From Denitromonas sp. (GTDB lineage: Bacteria; Pseudomonadota; Gammaproteobacteria; Burkholderiales; Rhodocyclaceae), in NCBI RefSeq assembly GCF_034676725.1, contig NZ_JAUCBR010000004.1, positions 2,680,001 through 2,744,000 on the forward strand: 64,000 nt of DNA. Direction: 5' to 3'. Below the pieces are notes generated by a model that saw only the letters and a list, made by a program, of their open reading frames with translations, was not told where the DNA came from and ran no database searches. The position numbers and the translations under genes are program-made. Numbering within the stretch: position 1 is the stretch's first letter; every line of letters starts with the position of its first letter. Shown here piece by piece: positions 48,492 to 57,484 of this stretch.

Positions 48492-49568
48492 TCAGCGGGG
48501 CAGCAACTGGCGCGCGCCGATCGCGGCGTCTTCGGCGGTGGGGCCGAGCCACTGGGCGTCCAGCGTGTTGGCCAGCGCCGGGAACTGGTTGAACACCAGC
48601 CCGCCGACCACCACCCGGGGGCTGGCGTCGCCGAGTTGCCGGCGCAGGGCGGCGAGGGTCTCTTTGAGCATGCGGAGGTGCTGCGGCAGCGAGGCCGACA
48701 GGCACAGCACATGCGGGGCATACGCGGTGCATTGGCTCAGCAGGGCGGGCAGCGGCGTGTTGCCACCGAGGAACTGGGTCTGCCAGCCATCCATTTCGAA
48801 GGCGTCGGAGACCATGCGCAGGCCGAGGTCATGGTGATTGCCGGTCATGCAGGCAAAGATTGCCCGACCGCCGTTGTCGTCGGCGGGCAGGACAAGGCCG
48901 AAGGCGCGGGCCATCAGCGAATGGGACATGGCGGTGGCCAGGTGTTCCTGCGCGACGGTGACACGGTTCTCCTGCCAGGCGCGACCGATACCGTACAAGG
49001 CGGGCTGAATGACATGGACCTCGCTGCCGATCAGGGTGGCGCTGCGGTTCAGGGCGTCGTCGAAGCAGCGCTGGGCGGCCCGTCGTTCGCCCTTGAGAAT
49101 GGCATCGCGGAAGGGGTCGGTTTCCTCCCATGGGGCGGGACTGGGGTGGTCGTAGGCGGGGGGCTCGGCGTCGCTGGCGAGGTGGGCCAGGCCGGCGGTG
49201 AGCACCTGGCTGATGGTGTCGGCAATGCTCGCCGGCAGCGTGCGGCGATAGAAGTCGTCGAGGTGGCGCAGTGAGTCGGGGAGCGAGCCGGTCGGCACGC
49301 CCCGGCTGCGCAGCACCTGGGCGAGCCAGGCCAGATAGTGGAGAAAGGCGTCGGGCTGACCGCTCTCCAGTGTCGGAGCGAGAAAATCCAGGTGATAGGC
49401 GAGATCGTCGGCGCAGGCCGCCCGGCCGCGGGCGCCGAAGCGGGCGAACACCTCGGGATGGGCGGCTTCACTGGCCTTGAGCGCGTGGGCGATCGCCGCC
49501 TCCCGCAGGGCGGCGAAGGCGTTCAGTTGCTCGGCGTCGAGCGGCGCGAGGGGTGTCATGGCGGGCAT
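48492..49568 (-). CDS. Cobalamin-binding sensor protein with CarH-like W-x9-EH motif
   Basis: 358 residues in three parts: an N-terminal helical sensor-like region (about 40-150), a four-helix cobalamin cap domain (about 160-225) and a Rossmann B12-binding domain (about 230-355). The cap contains W198, then nine residues, then E208-H209, the signature of AdoCbl light sensors such as CarH and LitR. The base-off motif DxHxxG is present as N244-x-H246-x-x-G249, keeping the axial His but with Asn replacing Asp. No HTH domain is present, so output must pass to a partner, presumably the diguanylate cyclase downstream. An ATG at 49559 is an alternative start. Confidence 0.85.
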   Translation of the reverse strand: MPAMTPLAPLDAEQLNAFAALREAAIAHALKASEAAHPEVFARFGARGRAACADDLAYHLDFLAPTLESGQPDAFLHYLAWLAQVLRSRGVPTGSLPDSLRHLDDFYRRTLPASIADTISQVLTAGLAHLASDAEPPAYDHPSPAPWEETDPFRDAILKGERRAAQRCFDDALNRSATLIGSEVHVIQPALYGIGRAWQENRVTVAQEHLATAMSHSLMARAFGLVLPADDNGGRAIFACMTGNHHDLGLRMVSDAFEMDGWQTQFLGGNTPLPALLSQCTAYAPHVLCLSASLPQHLRMLKETLAALRRQLGDASPRVVVGGLVFNQFPALANTLDAQWLGPTAEDAAIGARQLLPR

Positions 49569-49867
49569 CAGTCCGCCACTCGCTCCAGGCGCGTGATGTG
49601 ATTCTCCCCGGGTTTGAGCCGCAGGCCGGGCGGCATGCCCCGATGCGCGTCGCGGAAGGCGTGGCTGCGGTGCCAGGCGTCAAACGCGGCTTCGTCGTCC
49701 CACCAGGTCATGAGCCAGAACTCGGCCGGCTGGGCGATCGGGCGGAGCACCTCCATGCGCTGGAAGCCGGGGGCGTCGTCGACCTGATGCGGGCGTCGAA
49801 TGAAGGCCTCGCGCACGGCCTCTTCCATTCCGTTGGCGATCACGAATCGGCTGACAGCAATGAACAT
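49568..49867 (-). CDS. Antibiotic-biosynthesis-monooxygenase-type (ABM/HmoA-like) protein
   Basis: 99 residues of the ferredoxin-like ABM fold, with MFIAVSRFVIANGMEEA at the start, a central GFQRMEVLRP and the EFWLMTWWDDEAAFDAWHRS segment typical of HmoA/IsdG-like haem-degrading enzymes. Activity could be haem degradation or quinone/polyketide oxidation; sequence does not decide. It overlaps the B12 sensor gene, forming an ABM-sensor-cyclase operon. Confidence 0.75.
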   Translation of the reverse strand: MFIAVSRFVIANGMEEAVREAFIRRPHQVDDAPGFQRMEVLRPIAQPAEFWLMTWWDDEAAFDAWHRSHAFRDAHRGMPPGLRLKPGENHITRLERVAD

Positions 49868-50034
49868 GTGTCTCCTCCCGGCTGCGGCGTTGCCGCTTCT
49901 CTATGACCAACGGTGCGGACAGTGGTTTCCTTGAGCCGCGGGCGCCGAGGGTGTCACGAAATCTTCATTCAAGGCGGCGGTGAGTTTGACGATCATTCGG
50001 GCGAAAGTCTTAGGTGCAGCGCACAAGGAGCGTC

Positions 50035-51831
50035 ATGAATTCGGCCCGTTTCAACCCTATCCATGCAACGCGGATCCAGCCGCTGATCGAAGGTGAGGGG
50101 TTGCGTTTTGTCTTTCAGCCGATCGCCAGCCTCAAGGGCGGTGAGATCCATGGATACGAGGCCTTGGTCAGAGGGCCGGAAGGCTCGGCCCTGGCGACCC
50201 CTGACGCACTGCTGCACGCTGCCCGCCAGGCCGGCATGACCGCCATATTCGAGCAACGGTGTTGCGAACTGGCGATCGAGGCGTTTGCGCGGCAGCGGCT
50301 GGGCGGCAAGCTGTTTCTCAATGTCAGCGCGCCGACCCTGCAGCGGATTGCCGTCGGCGCCGGCGGGCATGTTCTCCAGTTGGCCCGGGAGGTGGGTGTG
50401 GCGCCGGGGCGCCTGGTGTTTGAGCTGACCGAACATGAGCGGGTCGAAGACATCGCCGCGCTGGAGGCGGCGGTGGCGACGCTTCGCGCCGAGGGGCCGC
50501 AGCTGGCCATCGATGACTTTGGCGACGGACGCTCCAGCCTGCGCCTGTGGTCGCAGCTCAACCCCGAGGTGGTCAAGATCGACCGCTACTTTGTGCACGA
50601 GGTGCACCGTGACAGCCGCAAGCTGGAGGTGTTGCGCACGGTGATGGGGCTGGCCAAGGCCTTCGGCACGCCGCTGGTGGTCGAAGGCATCGAGACGGCG
50701 GAGGAGCTGGCAGTGGTGCGCGACCTGGGCTGCCGCTTCGCGCAGGGTTTCTTTCTCGGCCGGCCGCAGGCCGAGCCGCCGCGGGTGCTGGGCGAGGCGG
50801 TGATGACGGTGCTGCGCTCGTCAAAACTGGCGGTACTGCCCAGCGCGCCGCAGCATGCCGACCCCTTGCTGACGGTCGATGCGCTGTGCATTGCCGCACC
50901 GACCGTCACTGCGGCACAGACCTGCCAGGGCGTGCTGCGTCTGTTCGCGGCGCACCCGGCGCTGCATGCGGTGGCGGTGGTGGAGGGGGAGACGCCGATC
51001 GGCTTGATCCACCGCCGGGTGTTTGTCGACCAGCTGGCGCGGCCGTTTCATGCCGACCTGTTTGGCCGGCGTTCGTGCACGCTGTTCATGAATGCCGAGC
51101 CCCTGCGGGTGGACCGCTCGAGCACCATCGACTCGCTGGTGAGCATCCTGATGGGCGAGAACCAGGGCTATCTGAGCGAGGGCTTCATCCTGACCGATGG
51201 CGGGCGCTACGCCGGGCTGGCCACCGGCGATGGGCTGGTACGGGCGGTGACCGAGCGGCGCATCGAGGCAGCGCGGCTGGCCAATCCGCTGACCTGCCTG
51301 CCCGGCAACCTGCCGATCACCGCACATATCCGCCGGCTGCTCGACGCACGGGTCGATTTTGCCGCGGCCTATTTCGACCTCAACAACTTCAAGCCCTACA
51401 ACGACCGCTACGGCTACTGGCGCGGTGACGAAATGATCAAGCTGGCGGCCAGCGCGATCTCGGCGCAGTGCGACAAGAGCTGCGACTTCCTTGGCCATGT
51501 CGGCGGCGATGATTTCGTGGTGCTGTTCCAGAGCGAGGACTGGGAGGCGCGTTGCCGGGCGGTGATCAGCAGCTTTGCCGACAAGGCGCCGTCGCTGTAC
51601 GACGATGTCGAGCGCGCCCAGGGCGGGCTCGACGCCGAAGACCGGCGCGGCTTCAAGGCCTTCTTTCCGATCACGTCCTTGTCGGTGGGGGTGGTGATCA
51701 TCCCGCGCGATTGCCAGCGCGACCCCGAGGCAATTGCCTCCGCGGCCGCGGCGGCCAAGAAGGTGGCCAAGAGCCGGCCGGACTACTTCCATGTCCTGCC
51801 GGGCGAGGTGTGCTGCGCCGAGGCGGCCTGA
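50035..51831 (+). CDS. EAL phosphodiesterase with CBS-like middle and degenerate GGDDF
   Basis: 598 residues. EAL domain first (about 15-250) with EALVRG, FLNVSAP, FELTEHER, IDDFGDGRSS and VVEGIE, all active-site positions intact. A CBS-pair-like region follows (about 275-405), then a GGDEF domain whose motif is GGDDF (VGGDDFVVLF, about 488) and whose inhibitory RxxD is missing. It is likely a c-di-GMP phosphodiesterase whose GGDEF is regulatory or weak. Start at 50035 with a perfect AAGGAG site. Monocistronic. Confidence 0.92.
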   Translation: MNSARFNPIHATRIQPLIEGEGLRFVFQPIASLKGGEIHGYEALVRGPEGSALATPDALLHAARQAGMTAIFEQRCCELAIEAFARQRLGGKLFLNVSAPTLQRIAVGAGGHVLQLAREVGVAPGRLVFELTEHERVEDIAALEAAVATLRAEGPQLAIDDFGDGRSSLRLWSQLNPEVVKIDRYFVHEVHRDSRKLEVLRTVMGLAKAFGTPLVVEGIETAEELAVVRDLGCRFAQGFFLGRPQAEPPRVLGEAVMTVLRSSKLAVLPSAPQHADPLLTVDALCIAAPTVTAAQTCQGVLRLFAAHPALHAVAVVEGETPIGLIHRRVFVDQLARPFHADLFGRRSCTLFMNAEPLRVDRSSTIDSLVSILMGENQGYLSEGFILTDGGRYAGLATGDGLVRAVTERRIEAARLANPLTCLPGNLPITAHIRRLLDARVDFAAAYFDLNNFKPYNDRYGYWRGDEMIKLAASAISAQCDKSCDFLGHVGGDDFVVLFQSEDWEARCRAVISSFADKAPSLYDDVERAQGGLDAEDRRGFKAFFPITSLSVGVVIIPRDCQRDPEAIASAAAAAKKVAKSRPDYFHVLPGEVCCAEAA

Positions 51832-51850
51832 GCGGCCCCGGCGGTCAGCC

Positions 51851-53920
51851 TCAGGCGGCTTCGAGCATGCCGCTGTGGCGTAGCAGGGCGTCGACCTGCG
51901 GCTCGCGGCCGCGGAAGGCGATGAAGGACTCGAGCGCCGGGCGGCTGCCGCCGACGGCGAGGATCTCGCGCCAGAAGCGTTTGCCGGTGTCCGCATCGAG
52001 CAGGCTGCCGCGCCCGGCGCCGGCCTCTTCGAAGGCGGCGAAGGCGTCGGCGGAGAGCACTTCGGCCCACTTGTAGCTGTAGTAGCCGGCCGAGTAGCCG
52101 CCGGCGAAGATGTGCGAAAAACTCAGCGGGAAGCGGTGCCAGGCCGGCGGGAAGGTGACGGCCACCTCGCGGCGCACCGCGTCGAGCAGGGCCAGCACGG
52201 TGTCGACCGGCACCGGCTGCGCGGCATCAACCTCATGGTAGAGGCGCAGGTCGAAGAGGCTGAACTCGAGCTGGCGCACCATCTGCATGCCGCTCTGGAA
52301 GTGGCGCGCGGCGAGCATCTTGTCGAACAGCGCGCGCGGCAGCGCCTCGCCGGTGCTCACATGGGCGCTCATGCCGCTGAGCACATCCCACTCCCAGCAG
52401 AAGTTTTCCATGAACTGGCTGGGCAGCTCGACGGCGTCCCACTCGACGCCGTGGATGCCGGAGACGGCCACTTCGTCGACCTCGGTGAGCAGGTGGTGCA
52501 GGGCGTGGCCGAATTCGTGGAACAGGGTCAGCACGTCATCGTGGGTCAGCGTGGCGGGCTTGTCGCCGACCGGCGGCGAGAAGTTGCACACCACGTAGGC
52601 GACCGGCGTGAGCAGGCGGCTGCCGCTGCGCTGGCGGTTGCGGGCGGAGTCCATCCAGGCGCCGCCGCGCTTGGTGTCGCGTGCATGCAGGTCGAGGTAG
52701 AGCTGGCCGACCAGGCGGCCGTCGCGCTCGATGCGCAGCACCTTGACCGACGGATCCCACACCGGTGCGCTGTCATGGCGCAGCTGCACGCCGTAGAGCG
52801 ATTGGATGACGCCGAACAGGCCGTCGAGCACGCGCGGCTCGGGGAAGTACTGGCGCACTTCGTTCTCGGAGAAGGCGTAGCGCGCCTGGCGCAGCTTCTC
52901 GCTGGCGTAGCCCATGTCCCAGGGCTGCAGCTCGGCCAGGCCCAGCTCCTTGGCGGCGAAGGCCTTCAGTTCGGCCAGGTCGCGCTCGGCGTAGGGCTTG
53001 GCCTTGGCGCCCAGTTCACGCAGGAAGTCGAGCACCTGTTCGGGCGTCTCGGCCATCTTGGGCACCAGCGAAAGCTCGGCGTAGCTGCGGTAGCCGAGCA
53101 TCTTGGCCTCTTCGGCGGCCAGCGCCAGCAGGCGGCCGATGATCGGGCCGTTGTCCCATTCCGGCTTGCCCAGTTCGGAGGCGCGCGTGCCGTTGGCGCG
53201 GTACATCACCTCGCGCAGCCGGGCGCTGTCGGCGTATTGCATCACCGGCAGGTAGGAGGGCATCTGCAGGGTGAACTTCCAGCCCTCGCGGCCGTCCTTT
53301 TCGGCCGCGGCGCGGGCGGCGTCGACCACGTCCTCGGGCAGGCCTGCCAGGTCGGCCTCGTCGGTAACCCACTCGGCGAAGGCGTTGGTGGCGTCGAGCA
53401 GGTTCTCGGAGAACCTGGCGCCGAGGGCGGACTGCTCCTCGCTGATGGCCTTGAAGCGCGGCTTCTGCGCCTCGGGCAACTCGGCGCCGGAGAGGCGGAA
53501 GTCGCGCAGCTCATGGTCGATGATGCGCTGGCGCACCGGCGAGAGCGTGGCGTATTCGGTGCTGTCGCGCAGGGCGCGGTATTTGGCGTAGAGCGCTTCG
53601 TTCTGCCCCAGGTCGGCATAGAAGCCGCTGATTTCGGGCAGCAGCGTGTTGTAGGCGGCGCGCCAGTCGGGGGTGTCCATCACGCTGTGCATGTGGCCGA
53701 CCACGCCCCAGGCGCGGCCGAGGTGCTCGGTGGCCTCGGTCATGGGAATCACGAAGCCGTCCCAGGTGGCGGGCGTGGCGTCGGCTTCGAGCTTGGCCAG
53801 CGTGTCGCGGGCGGTGTCGAGCAGGTGGCGAATGGCCGGCTCGACATCGGCCGGCGTGATGCGGTCGAAGTGCGTGAGGTCGGTGAAGTCGAGCAGCGGG
53901 TTGTCGGAGACGGCAGACAT
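51851..53920 (-). CDS. prlC: Oligopeptidase A
   Basis: Cytosolic M3 zinc peptidase degrading peptides including signal peptides. About 689 residues with the zinc motif HEFGHALHH and the downstream Glu in the FMENFCWEW segment. AGGA site before the ATG at 53920; the longer frame is not used. Confidence 0.96.
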   Translation of the reverse strand: MSAVSDNPLLDFTDLTHFDRITPADVEPAIRHLLDTARDTLAKLEADATPATWDGFVIPMTEATEHLGRAWGVVGHMHSVMDTPDWRAAYNTLLPEISGFYADLGQNEALYAKYRALRDSTEYATLSPVRQRIIDHELRDFRLSGAELPEAQKPRFKAISEEQSALGARFSENLLDATNAFAEWVTDEADLAGLPEDVVDAARAAAEKDGREGWKFTLQMPSYLPVMQYADSARLREVMYRANGTRASELGKPEWDNGPIIGRLLALAAEEAKMLGYRSYAELSLVPKMAETPEQVLDFLRELGAKAKPYAERDLAELKAFAAKELGLAELQPWDMGYASEKLRQARYAFSENEVRQYFPEPRVLDGLFGVIQSLYGVQLRHDSAPVWDPSVKVLRIERDGRLVGQLYLDLHARDTKRGGAWMDSARNRQRSGSRLLTPVAYVVCNFSPPVGDKPATLTHDDVLTLFHEFGHALHHLLTEVDEVAVSGIHGVEWDAVELPSQFMENFCWEWDVLSGMSAHVSTGEALPRALFDKMLAARHFQSGMQMVRQLEFSLFDLRLYHEVDAAQPVPVDTVLALLDAVRREVAVTFPPAWHRFPLSFSHIFAGGYSAGYYSYKWAEVLSADAFAAFEEAGAGRGSLLDADTGKRFWREILAVGGSRPALESFIAFRGREPQVDALLRHSGMLEAA

Positions 53921-54090
53921 GGAGGTTCCTGAAAAGGGAATGCGCCGATTGTAGGCAAGTTCGGCCGCGGCTGCGCGGCGGGCGCGTGGCCGGTCAGGCA
54001 TCAGGTCGGGGCGCGAGGCGGGGAATCAAGAGCCCCCGGCGCAATGGCCGGGGGCGGCGGGCCGGGTGGGCCCGCAGGGGGTAAGCGGTC
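53921..54090. other. Intergenic region with a strong hairpin
   Basis: Before the MITE-like element this stretch carries the prlC promoter side and a perfect 9-bp GC stem (54032-54040 with 54047-54055, loop of 6). On the minus strand it is a candidate terminator for the DUF2189 gene, now separated from that gene by the element. It has no clear T-run. Confidence 0.5.
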
Positions 54091-54235
54091 AGAACGTGTG
54101 AATAAATCTACTGGGCGTGCCGATTGTTGCGTTGCTCACTCGCTCACGCCTCGCCTATCTATTTGATATGGCTCGTCGTTCGCGAGCTCGCGCCTTGCAC
54201 TCGACCCTGCTCGCTACGATTTCTTCACACGTTCT
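54091..54235. mobile_element. MITE-like element (145 bp) inserted at the end of the DUF2189 gene
   Basis: Ends are 12-base perfect terminal inverted repeats (54091-54102 and 54224-54235), extending imperfectly to about 20 bases. The interior is unlike its GC-rich surroundings (TATCTATTTGATATG) and has no gene. The right end provides the first base of the TAA stop of the DUF2189 gene (54235-54237). No target-site duplication is obvious. It looks like a non-autonomous transposon; no transposase is in the window. Confidence 0.75.
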
Positions 54236-55008
54236 TAGTCGACGAGGTCGCGGTAGGCGTGCCAGGAGGCGTGGCCGAGGACCGGCAGCAGGATGGCCAT
54301 GCCGACCATCAGTGTGGCGAAGCCGAGCAGCATGAGGATGACGATGAGCGCCGCCCACACCAGCATGGGCAGGGGGTTGAGGGCGACGGCGCGCAGGCTG
54401 GTGGCCATGGCGGTCATCATGTCGGTGTCGCGGCCGATCATCATCGGGATGGCGATCACGGTGGCGCTGAACACCACCGCCGCCAGAATGCCGCCGACAG
54501 CGATGTAGGCCAGCACCAGAATGGTGTATTCGCCCGAGAAGAAGATCGACTGGAAGAAGTTGCTCAGGTCGGGCACGTTGTCGGCGTAGAACAGCGCGAA
54601 GACGACGGCCGAGACGCGCTCCCAGACGATCAGCATCAGCGCCAGCAGGATACCGAAATGAAACAGCACGTCGGCGCGCTGGCGCAGGCCGGCCAGCGAG
54701 GCGACGAGGCTGGTGCGCTCGCCGGTTTCATGGCGGCGTGAAATCTCGTACAAGCCGGCGGCAGCGAGCGGGCCGATCAGCAAAAAGCCGGAAATGGCGG
54801 TCGAGAACAGGTAGGGGCGCGGCGCGGCGAAGGCCAGCAAGAGATAGCCGATGAGCGCGAAGAACAGGCCGTAGGCGAGGCTGGCGCCGAGGTTCTCGCG
54901 CATGTCCGACCAGCCGCGCTGCAGCCAGTCGAGCGGGCGTTGCGGGGGGACTTCGCGGATGCGGGGCAGGTCGAAATGCTGCGACAGAAAATCGACGTGT
55001 CTATCCAT
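54235..55008 (-). CDS. DUF2189 multi-pass inner membrane protein
   Basis: 257 residues with about six hydrophobic helices after a cytosolic N-terminus (REVPPQRPLDWLQRGWSDM), matching the DUF2189 family (often noted as cytochrome c oxidase subunit I-like by similarity, role unknown). The stop codon is partly supplied by the MITE end, so the original C-terminus may have been a few residues different. Confidence 0.85.
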   Translation of the reverse strand: MDRHVDFLSQHFDLPRIREVPPQRPLDWLQRGWSDMRENLGASLAYGLFFALIGYLLLAFAAPRPYLFSTAISGFLLIGPLAAAGLYEISRRHETGERTSLVASLAGLRQRADVLFHFGILLALMLIVWERVSAVVFALFYADNVPDLSNFFQSIFFSGEYTILVLAYIAVGGILAAVVFSATVIAIPMMIGRDTDMMTAMATSLRAVALNPLPMLVWAALIVILMLLGFATLMVGMAILLPVLGHASWHAYRDLVD

Positions 55009-55106
55009 GAACGCGCTCCAGATCGAGAGGGGGCCGTCCTCTCAATCTAGAACGCATTTATGGCAAAGGAAAGCTGCAGTGCGGCATCGGCGATGCCGCA
55101 TGGTGC

Positions 55107-56043
55107 TCAGCCCAGCTGGCGGCCGGTCAGGCGCTCGTAGGCCTCGACATATTTGGCGCCGGTGCGCTCGGCCACGTCGGCGGGCAGGCGCGGGCCGGGG
55201 GCGGTCTTGTTCCAGTCGAGCGTCTCGAGGTAGTCGCGCACATACTGCTTGTCGTAGGACGGCGGGCTGATGCCTTCGCGGTACTGGTCGGCCGGCCAGA
55301 AGCGGGAGGAGTCAGGGGTGAGCGCCTCGTCGATCAGGTGCAGCGTGCCGGCGGCGTTCGACGCCGAACTCGAACTTGGTGTCGGCGATGATGATGCCGC
55401 GACCGGCGGCGTAGTTGGCCGCTTCGGTGTACAGCTGGACGGCCGCCTTGCGCGCTTCTTCGACCAGCTGTGCGCCGTTCTTGCCGGTGCCGGCGAGCAG
55501 GCCGGAGAGCGCGGCGGCGGTGCGGGTCTGGGCGTCGGCGAAGGAGATGTTCTCGTCGTGGTCACCCACGTCGGCCTTGGAGGCCGGGGTGAAGATCGGC
55601 GACGGCAGCCTGGCGGCCTGCTGGAGGCCGGCCGGCAGGGCGATGCCGCAGATGGCGCCGGTGCGCTGGTAGTCCTTCCAGCCCGAGCCGATCACATAGC
55701 CGCGAACCACCGCTTCGATGGGCAGCGGCGTGAGGCGCTTGACCACCAGCGCACGGCCGGTGACCTGATCGCGCTCGTTGGGAGCGACCACGGTTTCGGG
55801 GGCGATCCCGGTGAGCTGATTGGGCACCACATGGGCCAGGCGGTCGAACCAGAAACTGGCCAGCGCAGTGAGCACCTCGCCCTTGCGGGGGATGGGATCG
55901 GGCAGGATCACATCGAAGGCGGACAGGCGGTCGGAGGTGACGATGAGCAGCTTTTCGTCGTCAACGGCGTAGATATCGCGCACCTTGCCGCGGGCGAGCA
56001 GAGGCAGGGAGGTGATGCTGGACTGGAACAGGGGCGTGGTCAT
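55107..56043 (-). pseudogene. purC: SAICAR synthetase, interrupted by a one-base insertion
   Basis: Condenses CAIR with aspartate in purine synthesis. The 5' part (56043 to about 55359) encodes a normal N-terminus with LARGKVRDIYAVDDEKLL, VRGYVIGSGWKDYQ and IADTKFEFGV. After that the frame is lost and the expected continuation GTLHLIDEALTPDSSRFWP appears in another frame to the stop at 55107. Removing one T of the pair at 55357-55358 restores a continuous protein of about 311 residues (FGVDAAGTLHLIDEA). Because purC is essential for purine autotrophy and neighbours look intact, a sequencing error is plausible; otherwise it is a true null allele. Confidence 0.85.
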
Positions 56044-56246
56044 GAGTGTCGGCCAGAGCGGAGCAAAGCGGAATTATAGCGGCGTCGGCCCGCTTGCGTG
56101 ACGCCTGAAACATGCCGGCAATCGGATGCCGGGGGGCGAGTCGGGGGCGGCGGAGATATCCGGATACATACGCAGGGGAGCGCCGGCGGGCCGCCACGGT
56201 CTACTGCGCACGATAGACACCATTTGCGTGTGTCGAAGGAGGCCAT

Positions 56247-56459
56247 ATGAGCAAGCATCTTTCTGTGTTGGCAGTGTGCGCCCTGATCGTGGCGAGCGGC
56301 TGCAGTACCTGGGAAGGCCTGTCGGCCCGTGAGCGCAGTGCCGCCATCGGTGCCGGTGTCGGCGGCGTGGCCGGTGCGGTCATGACCGACGGCGGTTTGC
56401 TGGGCACGGTCGGCGGCGCGGCGATTGGTGGCGTGATCGGGGATCAGGTCGGTAAGTAG
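56247..56459 (+). CDS. OsmB-like glycine-zipper lipoprotein
   Basis: 70 residues: lipoprotein signal with lipobox VASGC (Cys at 19), then ARERSAAIGAGVGGVAGAV and GGAAIGGVIGDQVGK, a glycine-zipper 2TM-like pattern as in OsmB and related small outer membrane lipoproteins. A perfect AAGGAGG site precedes the start. Usually stress-induced; not shown here. Confidence 0.85.
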   Translation: MSKHLSVLAVCALIVASGCSTWEGLSARERSAAIGAGVGGVAGAVMTDGGLLGTVGGAAIGGVIGDQVGK

Positions 56460-56467
56460 CCAACGTC

Positions 56468-57484
56468 CTATGGCCGGCGCAGGGCGTCGGCCGCCGCGTC
56501 GGCGGCGATCTGGTGGCCGGCCGCATTCCAGTGGGCGTCGTAGGGGCCCACCTCGACCGACAGGCCATGGCGGCTGCGCCAGCGCTCGAAATGTGGGGCC
56601 AAGTCGACGACGTGCGCGCCGGCGGCCTCTGCCATCTGCCGCAGCAGCGCCATGTGCGCGAGGTTCCAGCGCACTTCCTGGCTGCTTCGGCCGCGCGGGC
56701 CGTCGATCAGCAGGAGCGGCGGCTGACCGGTGCGGGGCAGCGTGTCGAGAAAGCGCGCGATGATCCAGCGTGCCACGGCCGGAGACACCGGGTCGGCCGC
56801 CGCTTGGGCGGGCGCGGCTGAGGCCGGCATCAGCGCATGCATCAGCGTGAATGGGTCGATCTGCAGTTGCGAGAACAGGTATTGCGCCAGCGCCGAGTGG
56901 CGGGCCCATGATTTCAGGCCGCTGGCCGATGGGTGGCGGAAGGGTTCCAGCGCCCCGGTTGCGGGGTGGATGCAGGGGCCTTGGTGGTTGCCGGAGCCGC
57001 ACAGCGCCTGGCGGACGTCGCCCAGTTCGATCACGAAGACGAAGCGCCGGATGGCCAGCGTGTTGGCGGCCAGTCGGGCGCGTGCGGCGTAGTCGAGCAC
57101 ACTGGCGCCGGGCCCGCCCATCGAATACACCGGCGCGCCGCCCAGGGCGCGCGACAAGGCCGGGCCGATGCGCGCCTGGGGTGGCAGCATGTTGGCCTCG
57201 ACAAAGCTGTCGCCGATGACGGCGATGGCCGCGGGGTTGGCCACAAAGTCTTGTGTGTCGACAAATCCGAGGTTGTTGCTGCGCAGGTGCTGAGCGTTTT
57301 TCAGGTCCCAGCCCGTGGCCACGGTGAAGTCGTGGTGTGGTGGGTAGGTGAGGATGTCTGGCGCAATGTGGTAGTCGACCATGGTCGCCGAGGAGACCGG
57401 CAGCAGGCGGAGCGCGACTTCCAGCCCCGCCAGGGTGAGGGCGGCGCCGAGCAGGAGATGGAGGGCGGTGCTGACGGGACGCAT
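56468..57484 (-). CDS. SGNH/GDSL-like O-acetylation partner protein
   Basis: 338 residues: N-terminal membrane anchor (about 8-24), then an SGNH-type hydrolase fold with IGDSFVEANML (nucleophile Ser) and YDAHWNAAGH with the Asp-His pair. It overlaps the MBOAT gene by one base, as AlgJ/AlgX- or DltD-like proteins do with their acyltransferases. It likely moves or transfers acyl groups to an exported polymer, but the substrate is unknown. Confidence 0.85.
   Translation of the reverse strand: MRPVSTALHLLLGAALTLAGLEVALRLLPVSSATMVDYHIAPDILTYPPHHDFTVATGWDLKNAQHLRSNNLGFVDTQDFVANPAAIAVIGDSFVEANMLPPQARIGPALSRALGGAPVYSMGGPGASVLDYAARARLAANTLAIRRFVFVIELGDVRQALCGSGNHQGPCIHPATGALEPFRHPSASGLKSWARHSALAQYLFSQLQIDPFTLMHALMPASAAPAQAAADPVSPAVARWIIARFLDTLPRTGQPPLLLIDGPRGRSSQEVRWNLAHMALLRQMAEAAGAHVVDLAPHFERWRSRHGLSVEVGPYDAHWNAAGHQIAADAAADALRRP

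Noticed and set aside
55312..55565. Two separate purC genes in different frames
   Set aside because: The two frames join into one family-length protein on removal of a single base, so this is one broken gene.
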